DNA of 64,000 nt from Alopecurus myosuroides (taxonomy: Eukaryota; Streptophyta; Magnoliopsida; Poales; Poaceae): the NCBI GenBank assembly GCA_028641055.1, contig CM054062.1, forward strand, positions 277,505,232 through 277,569,231. The letters run 5' to 3'. The position numbers and the translations under genes are program-made. Position 1 is the stretch's first letter; each line of letters opens with the position of its first letter. This document shows positions 1-11,400 of this stretch, in pieces. The notes beneath the pieces were generated by a model, which worked only from the letters and a program-made list of their open reading frames with translations, was not told the origin of the DNA and searched no databases.

Positions 1-735
1 CATAGTACTTGGTTGCGGGACATTTTATGTGACCAAATGTTTACTAGTACACAACGGGTGCAAATAATCAGCATAATGTATTCCATCTGGTCTACACGTA
101 ACAGAGTAACACATGATGGTGAGAAGTTTGATCTATATCATTCTCTCAAGAAGGTCAGAGAATAATTACAGCTGATCGATTCTCATAAAGGAAAGGCTAA
201 AACCCTTCTAGGACAGAGTTGGCTACCTCTGGATACGGGATGGATTAAAATCAATACAGATGGTGCCATCAATGAGGAAGAACACAAGGGGGCGACGGTG
301 GCGTTGCCCGGTCTCACATGTCTTTCATCGATGCATGGAGTAAGCCTATGATGGGTGTTTCTAACCCACTCACAGCTGAAGTTATGGCCTTCCGTGATGG
401 TGTAATTTTCGCAAACTGCGTGGTTATTCACATGTGGTGATGGGGACAGATTGCTTAGAGATTCTTAATCTCTGGAATTCGTGTCAGGTTGATCGCTCAA
501 TGGTGGCGCCAATCTTGGATGAAGTTGGGGAGTTGGTTTCAGATCTTGATTCATTCTCAGTACAACATGTTAGACGGTCGGCAAATAATTCAGCACACCT
601 ATGTGCAAAATTCGCTTGTACGCTAGCGTGACTAGTACTTGGCTAGATGAGAGCCCAACTTTTCTTGTAACCAGTCTTCAGGCTGATTGTACCGGAACCA
701 TTTCTTAATAGAGCTCCTGAAATTCTACGCAAAAA
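1..735 (+). mobile_element. LINE 3' end: ORF2 C-terminus with RNase H, decayed
   Basis: This is the tail of a non-LTR retrotransposon whose 5' part lies left of the window. Reading frames on the plus strand give the post-RT region (a WSTRNRVTHDG-like stretch near 90-120), then an RNase H domain starting at GWIKINTDGA (about 240-270) and continuing after frameshifts in 434-631 (DCLEILNLWN, then HVRRSANNSAHLCAKFA). That last motif is typical of the RNase H (RVT_3) domain at the end of plant LINE ORF2. The element ends with a short A-run at 730-736, directly followed by gypsy gag-protease sequence, so it probably inserted into element C. It is broken by at least two frameshifts and a stop near 165. 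Its target duplication cannot be checked because the 5' junction is outside the window. Confidence 0.75.
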
Positions 736-1644
736 ATGATAAAAAGTGATGCTTCTGATAAAGAAGAAACTGAAGTTGAACCTGAAAAGCAAACTAAAAC
801 TGCAAAGTATACTAAGGAGGATTTTATTTCTAATAAACATGGTAATGAGAGAGAACATTGGGTACAAAAAGCAATGCCTTTTCCTAATAAGAAACACAAA
901 TCAAAGGAGGAAGTACATTATAACAGGTTTTGTGAATGGATGAAACATTTGTTTTTGCAAATTCCTTTGACTAATGCTATTAATTTGCCTCCTTATTCTA
1001 AATATATGAAAGATATTGTCTCTAACAAAAGGAAATTTCCAAATAAGGAAATTTTCACTATGCTTGCTAATTACTATTTCAATGGCAAGGTTCCAAAGAA
1101 GCTTGGAGATCCTGATATTCCTATTATTACTTGTTCTATTAAAAATAATTATGTTAGAACTGCTTTATGTGATCTAGGAGCAGGAGCTAGTGTTATGACT
1201 TTTTCTCTCCATAAGAGACTCTCTCTGGAAAAATTGATACCAACTGATATATCTTTGCAAATGGCTGATAAATCTACTGCTATTCCTATTTGTATATGTG
1301 AGAATGTTCCTGTTCAAGTGACTACTAATTGTTTGATATTCACTGACTTTGTTGTGTTGGAAATGCCTGAAGATGATAATATGTCTATTATTCTTGGGAG
1401 ACCTTTTCTTAACACTGCACGAGCTGTTATTGATTGCAACCAAGGAAAAATAACTTTTAATGTCAATGATAAAGAGCACACCGTTTATTTTTCCAAGAAG
1501 ATTGATGGGAAATATGGTCTAAATTCAATTGAAAATATTGAGACCATCAAGATTGGAGAATTCTATTGTCCCATTCTAATGTCACCAAAAGAATTTGAAA
1601 TTATTATGATTGGGACTATGTCTATCAAAGTTGAGATAACATAA
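736..1644 (+). pseudogene. Element C gag-protease fragment
   Basis: The fragment is 302 codons. The N-terminal 70 residues are lysine/glutamate rich (end of Gag). Residues 60-120 read like the Gag-to-protease linker of Athila elements (FCEWMKHLFLQIPLTNAI). An aspartic protease follows, with the active-site motif CDLGAGAS at about 145-152 and the flap-region ILGRPFL near 215. The ATG at 736 lies immediately after the LINE A-run and is probably not the native start; the true gag frame would continue to the left of the inserted LINE. The frame ends at 1644 without passing into a reverse transcriptase. In the family this enzyme would cut the polyprotein in virus-like particles. Function in this truncated copy is unlikely. 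Confidence 0.8.
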
Positions 1645-2877
1645 TCATTTAGTGATAAGCAAAGCTTTGCTTCGTATAAAATTTGTTTTGGTAACAAGAC
1701 TTGATCAACCTTGTTAACAAAGTGATTTTGAATAAAGATAACAATGTTTTCACTATGTTTTCACTTTTACCTTTATGTTTTCACCATGTTCTCACCATGC
1801 TACTTTAGTATAATTATGTTTCCACCATCCATAGTCATGTTTTCATCTTGATTACTGTGGTTACTCATGTTTTCACCACCCACATTTTTTGTTTTCACTA
1901 TATTTTCCTTTGTTACCTTTGGTTATTTTCCTATTGGAGTGTCTTAGAACCTCTGTAGTTCTGGTTTTGGTTTTGTTTCCCACCTTTTTACATTTTTTTC
2001 CTGGTTTTTAATCATTTATTAAATTCTAAAAATTGCTCGAAAATGAAGTTTCTCTAAAAAATCCAGAAAATTATATTAAATTTCTACGTCACAAATGAGG
2101 CGGAGAGGCACCTGGGAGACCCCAGGGGTACCCACCATGCGGGCACACCATGGGCTGGCGCGGCCAGGCCCCTGGTGGCGCCAGCACATGGTGTGTGCCC
2201 CTGGCCCTCCACTTGCTCTCCTCCCTGCCAAACACTCCACCCTCTCTCTCCCAAACTCGAAAACATTCCTGGAACCCGAGTTCTTATTGTTCTTCTTTAT
2301 GAATTTCGATATCTTTGCTCAGCCCATCTTTGTTGCTGAAATTTGGTACATTTGCTCTCCGGTATGTGACTCCTCCGATTATCCAAGTAGAATTTTATTT
2401 GATGAAGTATTTCTTGAGTATTTTGGTACTGTAGGTGACAGGTTGTGTGAGCTAGAATGCTTGATTTGTGTGAAATAATTTGTTTTGATGCATGTTTAGC
2501 CTTCCTACTAGTCTATAGTAATTCCTATCATATAGTTGCTTGAAATCAATTGTTGTAATGCTTGTTAAAAAAATTAAGAAATGGAGTACACCGTATACAA
2601 ACTTAACCAGCATGAGTTGGAGTGGCATGAGGTCATGAAAGTACACCGTGAATAAAGAGTATTTCCATCCATTTATCCATGCCAGGAATTCATGCACGCT
2701 ACAGGAATTCTGCAAGATTTCCAAACTCTTGTGGCTAATGCATGATTGGAGCATTTTATTGAGGATGAACGTATCCAACATATTAAACTAACTATGTTTG
2801 TGGTGCAGGATTTTCGCTTTAGCTGGTCCTTGCCTAACCCCATGATCCATTATAAAATTTAGAACAAAGCTATCAAC
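1645..2877. other. Element C internal non-coding stretch
   Basis: No convincing coding sequence was found. Positions about 1745-1905 are T-rich and repeat the motif tgttttcac or close variants about eight times. Positions about 2090-2240 switch abruptly to GC-rich DNA (caccatgggctggcgcggcc), which resembles a stretch found again in this element's own LTR near 28845-28870. An open frame at 2095-2478 runs through the GC-rich part but has no family features. Confidence 0.5.
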
Positions 2878-3495
2878 TTGCCTTTCGATGATTTTTGTGC
2901 AGCTATTAAAGTGCCACAATGGGGATCAAGTGGAAAGATAAGAGGGCATCCCAAAGCATTGATGGATCTATATGAAGAAATTCTCCAAGGTAGAAGCCTC
3001 ACAGAAGAGAGTGGTAAAATTCGAGACATTCAACTCCCATCTATTCGGTATTTTGCCTATTTTATTGCTAAGTATGTGCTTGCTAGAAAAACTGCCAACA
3101 AGTTATCTATGTATGATCTAGCTTTTATCTCAGCTGCTTTGAGGCATGATAGGTCTTATAATTTTTGTGCTTTAATTTCTTTTCGTCTCGCACTTAACCA
3201 TGAGAAGGGCGGAATTTGTGGAGGTCTCATTCCCTCTTGTTTGCTAGATTTGCATGGTGTGGAGCCACATCTTTTAGACCTTCAGTTTCCCGTAGAGAGG
3301 CTGGATCTTAATTCCATGATACAACATAAATTTGTTTCCACCTATTCTAACCTGAACAATTTATCCTATGAAATAACTTTCTCCAAGAAATCAAGGTGGA
3401 GAGTGACTAAATCTGATAGAGTAGTACTTTTGCCCGCATCTCTTTTGTTTAACCTTAATGGCAGGGAAGGATGGTCACTCTCAGGAGTGAGTTAG
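2878..3495 (+). CDS. Plant-transposon ORF of Athila-type element C
   Basis: The open frame is 205 codons without an ATG at its start (it opens on TTG), so it is probably part of a longer decayed ORF that begins before 2878. The protein matches a type often seen in Triticeae Athila-like elements, usually annotated as a putative plant transposon protein or Athila ORF1-like: a conserved block SIRYFAYFIAKYV, then a region with HDRSYNFCALISFRLA and GGICGGLIPSCLL. No catalytic motif is visible and its role is unknown. It lies where pol would be expected, between protease and 3' LTR. A related tail (YAPAASSSSWAP) continues in another frame at 3510-3700, suggesting a frameshift. The family assignment is from recalled protein similarity, not a search. 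Confidence 0.55.
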   Translation: MPFDDFCAAIKVPQWGSSGKIRGHPKALMDLYEEILQGRSLTEESGKIRDIQLPSIRYFAYFIAKYVLARKTANKLSMYDLAFISAALRHDRSYNFCALISFRLALNHEKGGICGGLIPSCLLDLHGVEPHLLDLQFPVERLDLNSMIQHKFVSTYSNLNNLSYEITFSKKSRWRVTKSDRVVLLPASLLFNLNGREGWSLSGVS

Positions 3496-5622
3496 ATGCA
3501 TACATTTAGGTGCACCCCCGGCGTGTAGAGGATGCTAGAGAGGGAGACGAAAATGATTTCGTCCAGCCCTCCGACACTGCGGGGTTTCCATACCAGCACC
3601 CCGGTCATGATTATGCGCCTGCTGCTTCATCTTCTTCATGGGCGCCTAAGTACGACAAGCATGGGGTTACTTCCTGCGCCATGATTGATCTCCACTTAGT
3701 CCAAAAGCCTAAGCTTGGGGGCAGGTATGCTTACATCACGCTCGTCCACATATCACGTTTCGGTCGGTTCATTGTATATCCATGTTTTTTTTATTTTGCT
3801 TGTTTTTGTTTATTTTGCTTGTTTTCGTTTCTTTCGCTTCCTTTTGTTTTTATTGTTTTGTTTTTGCTTACAAAACACAAAAAGACCAAAAATATTTCTG
3901 TTGTTTCTCTTTATTTGCTTCTTTTATTGGTTTGCTTTACTTTCTCGTTTCGGTTTAATATTTAGAAATCCAAAAAGATTTTGCTTCGTTTGCTGGTTTC
4001 CTTCTGTTCTTGTTTTAAATTTGGGAACCCAAAAATATTTGTTCTTCTTCTTTGGTTTTGTAAAGTTTGCTGCAGAGTTCAGTAGTCCTCCATGACTCCG
4101 TTGGAGCTTGGTTATCATTCTATATTATTCAATCCACACGAGTGAAGAGCAATAATGACGATTTACGACAATCCAAGTTGTGATGAGAGGCTGGTATGAA
4201 CTCTACTTGTTTTCATTTTTGTACATATACTCATCCATGTGGACATGCTTAGTCTGTTAGTGTAGGGTGTATGTTATTTTGATGCTTAGTAGTTTGTGCT
4301 CTCTCATGAGTAGTTCCATCTTTTCAGTATTAGATGACATGCTCTAAATGTTTCGCTTGAATCGACTTGGCACATGCTCACAAATGCATAAGACTGAAAA
4401 CAAAAAGTAAATTAAGCCTCGATGCTTTATTTTGTCTCAGAGTATTTGTATCACTTTTATGCCCCTGTTAATTTTGTTCTGTCGTAAGCATGATTATGAC
4501 AGTTGTTGCTCTCTTGATTATCGCTCTCAAAACCAAAGTTTCCAAATGCATCCAAGTAAATTTCACCTATACTGAGTATGAGCTCTACTCGTGCATCCAA
4601 CTCCCAAAACCAAAGTTTCCAAATGTGTCCACAGTACCTACCTATATCTGGTATTTCACCGCCACTCCAAGTAAATTTCTAATGTGCTACCTTTAAAACC
4701 TTCAAAATTATTCATGTTTTGTGCCCCTGTTTTAGCTCATGAGGACGTAAATATAGAATCTTTATCTCACTTGTTGATTGGACTTTGCACACCTGGACTA
4801 GTGGCACATCCGCTTATCCAAATTGATAGAAGAGCTGGCAGCGGGGGGGACCAGCCCCAAAATTGGTTACTATAAATTCCTTCACTATTTTTGCCCCTGA
4901 TTTATCATTCAAAGCATAATTGTGTGAACAAAAGAGAAGAGAGATGATCTACTACACCAGCAGCGTCCTTCAATGGGAGACGCTCTTAGAATGTCTAGTT
5001 GGCTTGTGACGTACTGCATTGTTTGTTTACCATTTGTTGACATAAGCATACACCTCTCTACAAAATGTTTTCAGTACATCTGTTTATAAAATAAAAAGCT
5101 CAAGCACAAGAGTTAATCCCTGCTTCCCTCTACGAAGGGCCTTTCTTTTTTACTTTTACGCTGAGTCTTCACCTTCTCACTTTATGCACCTTCTTGAGAG
5201 CATAGCTGTCGTTCTTAGTTTAATGTGCTTGTCCCAGAACACGGTTGATTGTGGTATAACCTTGATGCTTGTATCTTTGATATATTTACTTCTAGTCTTC
5301 ACTTGAACCTCAGAGGTACCATGGCATTTATATTTTCCTCCATTATTAAGGGCAAGCGAGTACACTTTATCATACCTTATTATGAACATTGCAAGTCCTA
5401 CAGATTGATATATTTCATGTTGCTTATTATTATTGGGTTGGTATCTCTTCATGGTTTGCATAATTATTAGGTGACTTTATTTGCATACTTCTTATTATGA
5501 ATTGCCTAAGCACTTGATCATATAGTGAGAATATTTTCATCATATGAAACAAATGTGTTTGTAAAAGTTTTTTATCGCACTCAGTTGTCAACTGAATTGC
5601 TTGAGGACAAGCAATAAGCTAA
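3496..5622. other. Element C 3' untranslated internal region
   Basis: AT-rich DNA between the plant-transposon ORF and the polypurine tract. The motif aagcttggggg occurs at 3712 and again as the polypurine tract at 5621; the first copy follows the end of the ORF. Positions 3780-4080 are T-rich with repeated ttttgttt/tgctt runs. No gene was recognised; short open frames here look like chance. Confidence 0.5.
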
Positions 5623-5634
5623 GCTTGGGGGGAG
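5623..5634 (+). promoter_or_regulatory. Element C polypurine tract
   Basis: A purine-rich run, gcttggggggag, sits one base before the LTR start tgatacgtcc. In gypsy elements this primes plus-strand DNA synthesis. Its position defines the start of the 3' LTR at 5636. Confidence 0.7.
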
Positions 5635-5635
5635 T

Positions 5636-5807
5636 TGATACGTCCAAAACGTATCTCCTTTTCCGAACACTTTTGACGTTGTTTGCCTCTAAACTTGTGA
5701 GTTTTGGATACAACTAACACATACTAATGCTATTTTCAGCAGAATTACCTTGGTGTCTCGTTTTGTGAAGAAAAATCAACTTTCGGGAAATTGCCCGAAA
5801 AAGATCC
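5636..5807 (+). repeat. Element C 3' LTR, left part
   Basis: The first 172 bp of the 3' LTR, beginning with TG (tgatacgtccaaaacgtatc) right after the polypurine tract. It is cut at 5807 by insertion of element A; the last five bases, gatcc, are one copy of A's target duplication. The sequence resumes at 28783. Confidence 0.8.
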
Positions 5808-6280
5808 TGTTGGGGGGACGATAACCCGGTAGGCCCATGCCTGGGCGAGACCCGGCCGGAAGGAGATCGCACGAGACCCGGCCCAAGAGGGAGGAAGTTC
5901 TAGAAGGCCTAAAAGGAAGAGGGGATCTAGTAATTCGTGCCTTGGGGGTCACATTGTGAAACTTAGGGTTATGTGTGGGTTCTGGGTAGGATTCTGGATG
6001 TACCTTGGATGGAAAGCCAGGAAGCCGGGTGATATATAAACCGGCTCCTGGGCAGAGAAACAGGAACCTCTTGAGATATTCGAGTATTCTAGGTTTCAAG
6101 GGAGACAGGAGGATTCGAGTTTGTAACCCTAGATTGGAGTTTCGGCGACATTATAGCCAGGAACCCTAGATTCCTAATTGACATGATTTTCTCTGAGCTA
6201 AACCCTCTCCCAAACACCAGAGTCGATTCGCCCCAACCTAAGTTACCTCCGGTAACGTCTGCCGTGAATATCCCGCGACA
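5808..6280 (+). repeat. Element A 5' LTR
   Basis: 473 bp, TG...CA. A TATA box (tatataaa, 6033-6040) lies in the LTR promoter region, and the same motif is conserved in the 3' LTR and, as ttataaaccggc, in B. The last 98 bp (from 6183) encode the Gag N-terminus in the same frame as the sequence after the PBS. Confidence 0.9.
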
Positions 6281-6776
6281 GTTGGCGCCCACCGTGGGGC
6301 CTACGTCCAAAGGTGTTTACGTCACGGGAGAAGCTCGGGAAAGCATGAAGAACCTCGTCATCGGCGAGATCGTCACCAACCCCGAAGGAGAGAAGATTGT
6401 AGATGACTTTGGCTGGGGGCCAGAGTCGATGAGCTGGAAACCAGATCTGTTATCACGATCGGCCGGGTCAACGTCTTCGTCGGCATGGTATGTGCATCTG
6501 GTTTTGTTTCTGACCATAATGAGTATGATTCTGTGTCAGGGGACGATACCTGTGTTCAATCGGACGGAGAAGAGTCGGTCGGGACAGCAGAGCCGGAGAA
6601 GGACCCCACCACGAAGAGGGAACAGCCGGAGGAGCCGGTATGGACCCCGCGTGGCCAGGTTATTGGAGAAGATGACACCAAATCTATCTTGCATCTGCTC
6701 GAAGATCGGTACGAAGAAGATATCGACGAAGAGGAAGAATGTGAGTCTTCACCAGGCATTGCGCGCCGAGTCGCGG
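6183..6776 (+). pseudogene. Element A gag, 5' part (cut by element B)
   Basis: The frame opens at ATG 6183 inside the LTR and reads through the LTR end and PBS (…VNIPRQLAPTVGP…). It matches the B Gag N-terminus closely for about 80 residues to GWGPES, then a one-base loss near 6429 shifts the homologous sequence to another frame (MVCASGFVSDHNEYDSVSG and on, to GIARRVAV at 6776). Element B is inserted at that codon, with duplication cgcgg at 6772-6776 and 16675-16679; homology to Gag resumes at 16675. No Gag can be made from this copy. Confidence 0.8.
6283..6300 (+). promoter_or_regulatory. Element A primer-binding site, complementary to tRNA-Lys
   Basis: The 18 bases tggcgcccaccgtggggc begin two bases after the LTR end. 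Their complement ends GGTGGGCGCCA, which matches the 3' end of plant tRNA-Lys(CUU) plus CCA as I recall it. This is where minus-strand DNA synthesis would be primed. B has the same 18 bases at 16200-16217 on the other strand. Confidence 0.8.
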
Positions 6777-7231
6777 TGTCGTGGGATAATCACGGCAGAT
6801 GTTACCGGGGGTAACTGATCTAGGGGCAAGTCGACGCAGGTATTTGGGAGAGGGTTTAGCTCGAAGGAAGACATGGCGAAAAGCAATCTAAGAGCCGGAA
6901 AACAACTCGCCGGATCTCGATATGATTATACTGGATACTCGATAATAGGTGTTACAGTTATGACTTGAATCTCTGGCAAACTAAACCTAGGGGCCGGTTT
7001 ATAAAGCACCCGTACACCCCTAACTTGCCCTTCAAGGCACATCTTTGAGTCCTACTCGAACTCCACATATAAAGCCTATCTTTCCTTATCGCAACCCACA
7101 AGCCGGGTTACGCATCTCACAAGCCTTTGGGCCTTCTAATAATCTCTTTACCCCTATCCGGGTATTGCTCAGCTCACCTCGGGCCGGATTATACCTCGAA
7201 GTGGGCCTACCGGGTTACTATCCCCCCATCA
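6777..7231 (-). repeat. Element B 3' LTR
   Basis: 455 bp, identical to 16220-16674 in a line-by-line reading. It is followed on its inner side (7232-7246, minus strand) by the polypurine tract attctggggactact. Confidence 0.95.
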
Positions 7232-7599
7232 GTAGTCCCCAGAATAGCCTGGGCTTCCAAGATTTACTCTTCGAAGTGCTGGCTATTCCCTGCAGAAATA
7301 CTGGATACAAGAATACATAAAGATCAAGATACAATATGCCGACAAGCGGCTGGGATTGACACCCAGGGGATCAGGTAACAACCCGGCTTTCCCTCAAAGG
7401 CCCTCCCCCAATCTTCCAGACCTGAGTCTTAATAGGAAACTTGATGATTTCACATCCTCCTCAATAACTGTCGTTGTTACTAGGAAGGAAATTCCCCCTC
7501 CCCCTTTCTCGGGATCATATTGGCCTGTTCACGGAATGCGCCTTTCAAATTTCAAAATGTCCAACCATTACTCCGCAACTCCCGGGTTTCGCCCGTTAG

Positions 7600-8401
7600 G
7601 ATGAGTTTTTCCACCCGGTTTACTATAAATAAACCCCAGGAAGCAAACTCAACCCTTAACGGCTCACTTTCCCCATTTCTCTTCTTCCCAAGCTCAAGCT
7701 CGCAGAGTGCCATCACGGGAACCCCACGCATCTCGCCGGAGCCCGTCCGCCTTCGCTGGCGCTCCGCCACCGCGCGAGCCGCTCCAGCCCCCGAATCCAC
7801 CGTCAAGCCTCCGATTCGCCAGCCAACGGTCACGAACGGACACGAATCTTGCGCCATCTGTCTCCGCAAGGCCTTACTCCAATCTCCTTCGGTAAGTCCC
7901 TTACATCCTCCAGCTTACCCTCGCAATTTCTTGGTTCTTCCTCAGATTAGATCTGGATCGAGCGGTCCGCAATTTATCGGGCCGCGCCGGATTATCTCAC
8001 GGACACTTACCATAAACGCCCCTATGGATAGGATTCATAGCTCATATTATTCCCCTAACTCCAGTAATCATTAATCTGGTCGTAATTTTAGAAATAGGAT
8101 TCCCAATCTAGGCTCGGGCCACCTAAGATTTCCGCCCTTGTTCTCCTTCCTCAGAAAATCTTACTTCTCCGACTCATTCACAGATGATAAGCATATAAGC
8201 ATCCCCCTAACTTCTCCAAACATTTGCTTTTACGGAAAGCTCCATGTATTCTGTAAGGTCACTTGATACCCGGACAAATCATTCTTGACCCAGCGAGGCA
8301 ATAGCCGGGTTATGTTCAAATTGCGAGTAGTTGCTTGCCTGCTAACTTCCAAGTTTTTGTTCCTTACGTCTTTTTCTTCGATGTTTTACCAGGTCAATCC
8401 C
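7600..8401 (+). promoter_or_regulatory. Element B antisense promoter, 5' UTR and 5'-UTR intron
   Basis: A TATA box (ctataaataaacc, TATA at 7624) is followed about 30 bases on by a CT-rich leader. A donor gtaagt at 7892 and an acceptor ttttaccag ending at 8392 bound a 501-bp intron in the 5' UTR, leaving nine bases before the ATG at 8402. Element A has the same plan. Inferred; no transcript evidence. Confidence 0.55.
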
Positions 8402-11400
8402 ATGGCACCCAAGAGGCAGGGGAAACAGCCGACTAAGGCTAAATCCACGAACTCCATATCGGCCAATTGGGGGAAATCCTCCGTTACCAAGGCCAAGCTG
8501 GAGGAGTTGGTCGAGCTTGGAACCCTACCTCCACAGGAGTCTATCCACTGGCGAGTGCCAGGCACTGAAACCCGGCCTTCTCCAGCGACGGATGAGGTAA
8601 TATGCTTCGTTGAACATGTGACCCGGGGCTTTAGGCCTCCGGGTCACCCCTTCTTCCGTGACGTCCTAGACCATTACAACCTCCGTATCTTCGACATAGG
8701 TCCAAACTCCATTTTGAACATCTCCCATTTTATTGTTCTTTCCGAATCTTACTTGTGCACTCCGCCAAGTCTAGCCCTCTTCGTCGAACTTTTTCAGTGC
8801 AAGCCGTGTCGCGAAAGCGGCGACGGCGCACTTCTCACTTGCGGCGGGGTTTCCATCCAGCGCCGCAAGAACTCCCTGATGCCTCCTATTTCTCTCAATT
8901 CCCACGTAAAGCACTGGCAGCTTTCGTACTTCTACTGCCAGGATACCTCTCCACCCGGTGAAAAGAAGTTGCCGGGTTACTCGGAGGGTCAACTTGACAT
9001 CTCCGAGAAATTCAACGCCTTCGCGTCTAATCCGGACAGGGAGGCGATCTTGCCTTTGTTAGCTAGGATCTCCATCTTGTCCGCCCGAGGCCTTATCGGG
9101 CTTAACCTGGTGAAGACCTGGGTTAGCTTCCGCATTCAGCCAAACTCCATTCGTGAGAAGCTGATGTGCGAATACTCGGGTCAAACCACGGACCCGATCC
9201 GATTCTCTACCCGCACCCTAGCTCCGGGTGACATTAACAAAACGATTAAGGGTTTCCTGACAGAGAAACTCGAGGTAATCCGGAGCATAGCCGGATTAGA
9301 ACCCTTTACCCTCGAGAATCCAACCCCCGCGGTGAGTTTTCTGCCTTTTGACTTTGACCTCTGATACTTACTTTTATTCGCTTCTCTTGACTCGATATTA
9401 ATCACTATCCTGGCATCTTCTCCTCAGGCCGATGATGACTTTTGGACGGTCGACACCCCTCCTAATTCCGAAGACGAGGAGGAGGAAGACGATGCCGTTG
9501 ACTCGAATGAAGGTACCTACTTGATTCCCTTGCACACGTTATATCCTGCCTTCTCTTCTTCTTTATGCTGTAACCCGGATATTTTTCAGAGCGAGGGGAC
9601 CAAAGCGAAGAAGAAGAAGAAACGGACAGCAGGGGCGGGTCCACCAGCGAGGAGGAAGAGCCGGAGCCGGCCACCAGAACCGGAACAAAGAGGAAATCCC
9701 AGAGGATAGCCCTCCAGGTTTTTACTTCATGTCCTCACACTTTGGTTTTTTGCTCCCATAACGTCACTCCAGGGCTGACCCCATCTTCACCCCTTTTGAT
9801 CATAACCGAAGGAGCCACCCACAACTAGGCGCCGAGTAACCCGGAATCATCCGGGCAACGAGACCCCTAACCCGGTCGCTTCGCCGCCCCCGGTTCAACA
9901 CCCTGGTATTTGTTGCGAACAAAATTTCTTTCCAGTCACTCCTTTGTAACGTAATCCCAGACCTCTCTTGCCATTTTTCAGTCTCTTCCGGGTCTAGTGA
10001 CGGCTTCCCCTCGGACTTCCCAGTAAACACCGGGTAAACGTCTTTTCCGGATATTATACCGAACTTTCATCCCCTTTCTTTCCATAACAAAAGATTAATT
10101 GCGCCTTTGCACCTTCTTCAGAGCCACGGTTATTAGTAGCGACCAGGAGGACACCGAAGCTAAGGTCCGGGTCGAGAACGAGCCGGCTGATGATGCCTTC
10201 ACTACGGCTGGCGACGAGCAAGTGTCGCCACCGGAGCCAGCTAGGCATGACGCCGAATATCCAACCGCTTCACATGCAGACGAGAAGGAGAAGGGAGCAT
10301 CTTCAAGCGCGGGAGGGGGACCAAACTCCGACATTCGGATGACCCGGGTGCCACCTCCTGTTACAAGAAATGCTCCTTTTCCCACTTTCCAGGTATCCGA
10401 GCCATCTAACTCGGATAACGCTGACTTTAACCAGCTGATGAGCGCTCTTCTTGCCATGAAAGCTTCAGAAGGGACTGTCCTAGAACGTATGGCTGCAGCA
10501 CATCAGGTAATTTTTACTTGATACTCCTTATTATACATCCAGTCCCCAAGTCCCGAGTATAATTTTTTTTTAATTATCCTCGGTACTTCGCATAGTATTT
10601 GCCGATAATCATTTCCTCAATTAAAATACTCTCGCGATATCCGGCTTACAGCTTCACCCGGCCTTTGCAGGCAGAGATTACTCAATCAGATGAAGCGTTA
10701 CTTAAGGCTGAGCAGCTCTTGCTGGCTGAAGTTAGGCGCAGGGAGGCCCTTGAAGCGGAGATAAAGACTTTGAAAAAAGATGTCTCCTCATACAAGAAGA
10801 AGTACAATGCTGCCCAGTCCTTGCTGAATAACCTGTCCGCTCAGCTTACGGACACTTACCGTCTCTTGCTAAGTAAGTTTGCTATTTGCGATTAATTTGC
10901 GTATCTCTATCTTGCCGCTGTAATAACCAACATGATTGATATGCTTTTGCATGTTTGGATTGCAGGTGCTAACCTTGCTGCTCCGGAAGAGAATGCCACT
11001 ACTCAAGTAAAAACTCTGAAGACTGTGCTCCGGACGTTTTTTGCCGGCACAAAACTTTTGCTTGATGCTATCAAGTGGCCCTCTGAGGTATACCCGGGCG
11101 AGGAGACCCTTATACAGGCCTTTTCCACAGCACCTGGGTGGATTGAAATACTGAAGCGTTCGTCCTGCCGAATTGGGATGACCCGAGCTTTAACGCTGGC
11201 GAAGGCTTATTTTCCAAAGCTTGACCCGGCGAAGATAGTATCCGGGTTCCCAGAATTTAAAGCTGACGGGTCCAAATTCAAGCCCCAGGATTTCAAATCT
11301 ATACAATCTGCGGTACGTCCTTCAGCCACAGCTTTGGCCGACAAGATGGATCTAAACACAATTATGAGCTCGTATGATTCTGAGGGCAAGGTTATCCTGG

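Noticed and set aside
2095..2478. A 127-codon ORF in element C
   Set aside because: It spans the sharp switch from GC-rich to AT-rich DNA and has no conserved wording.
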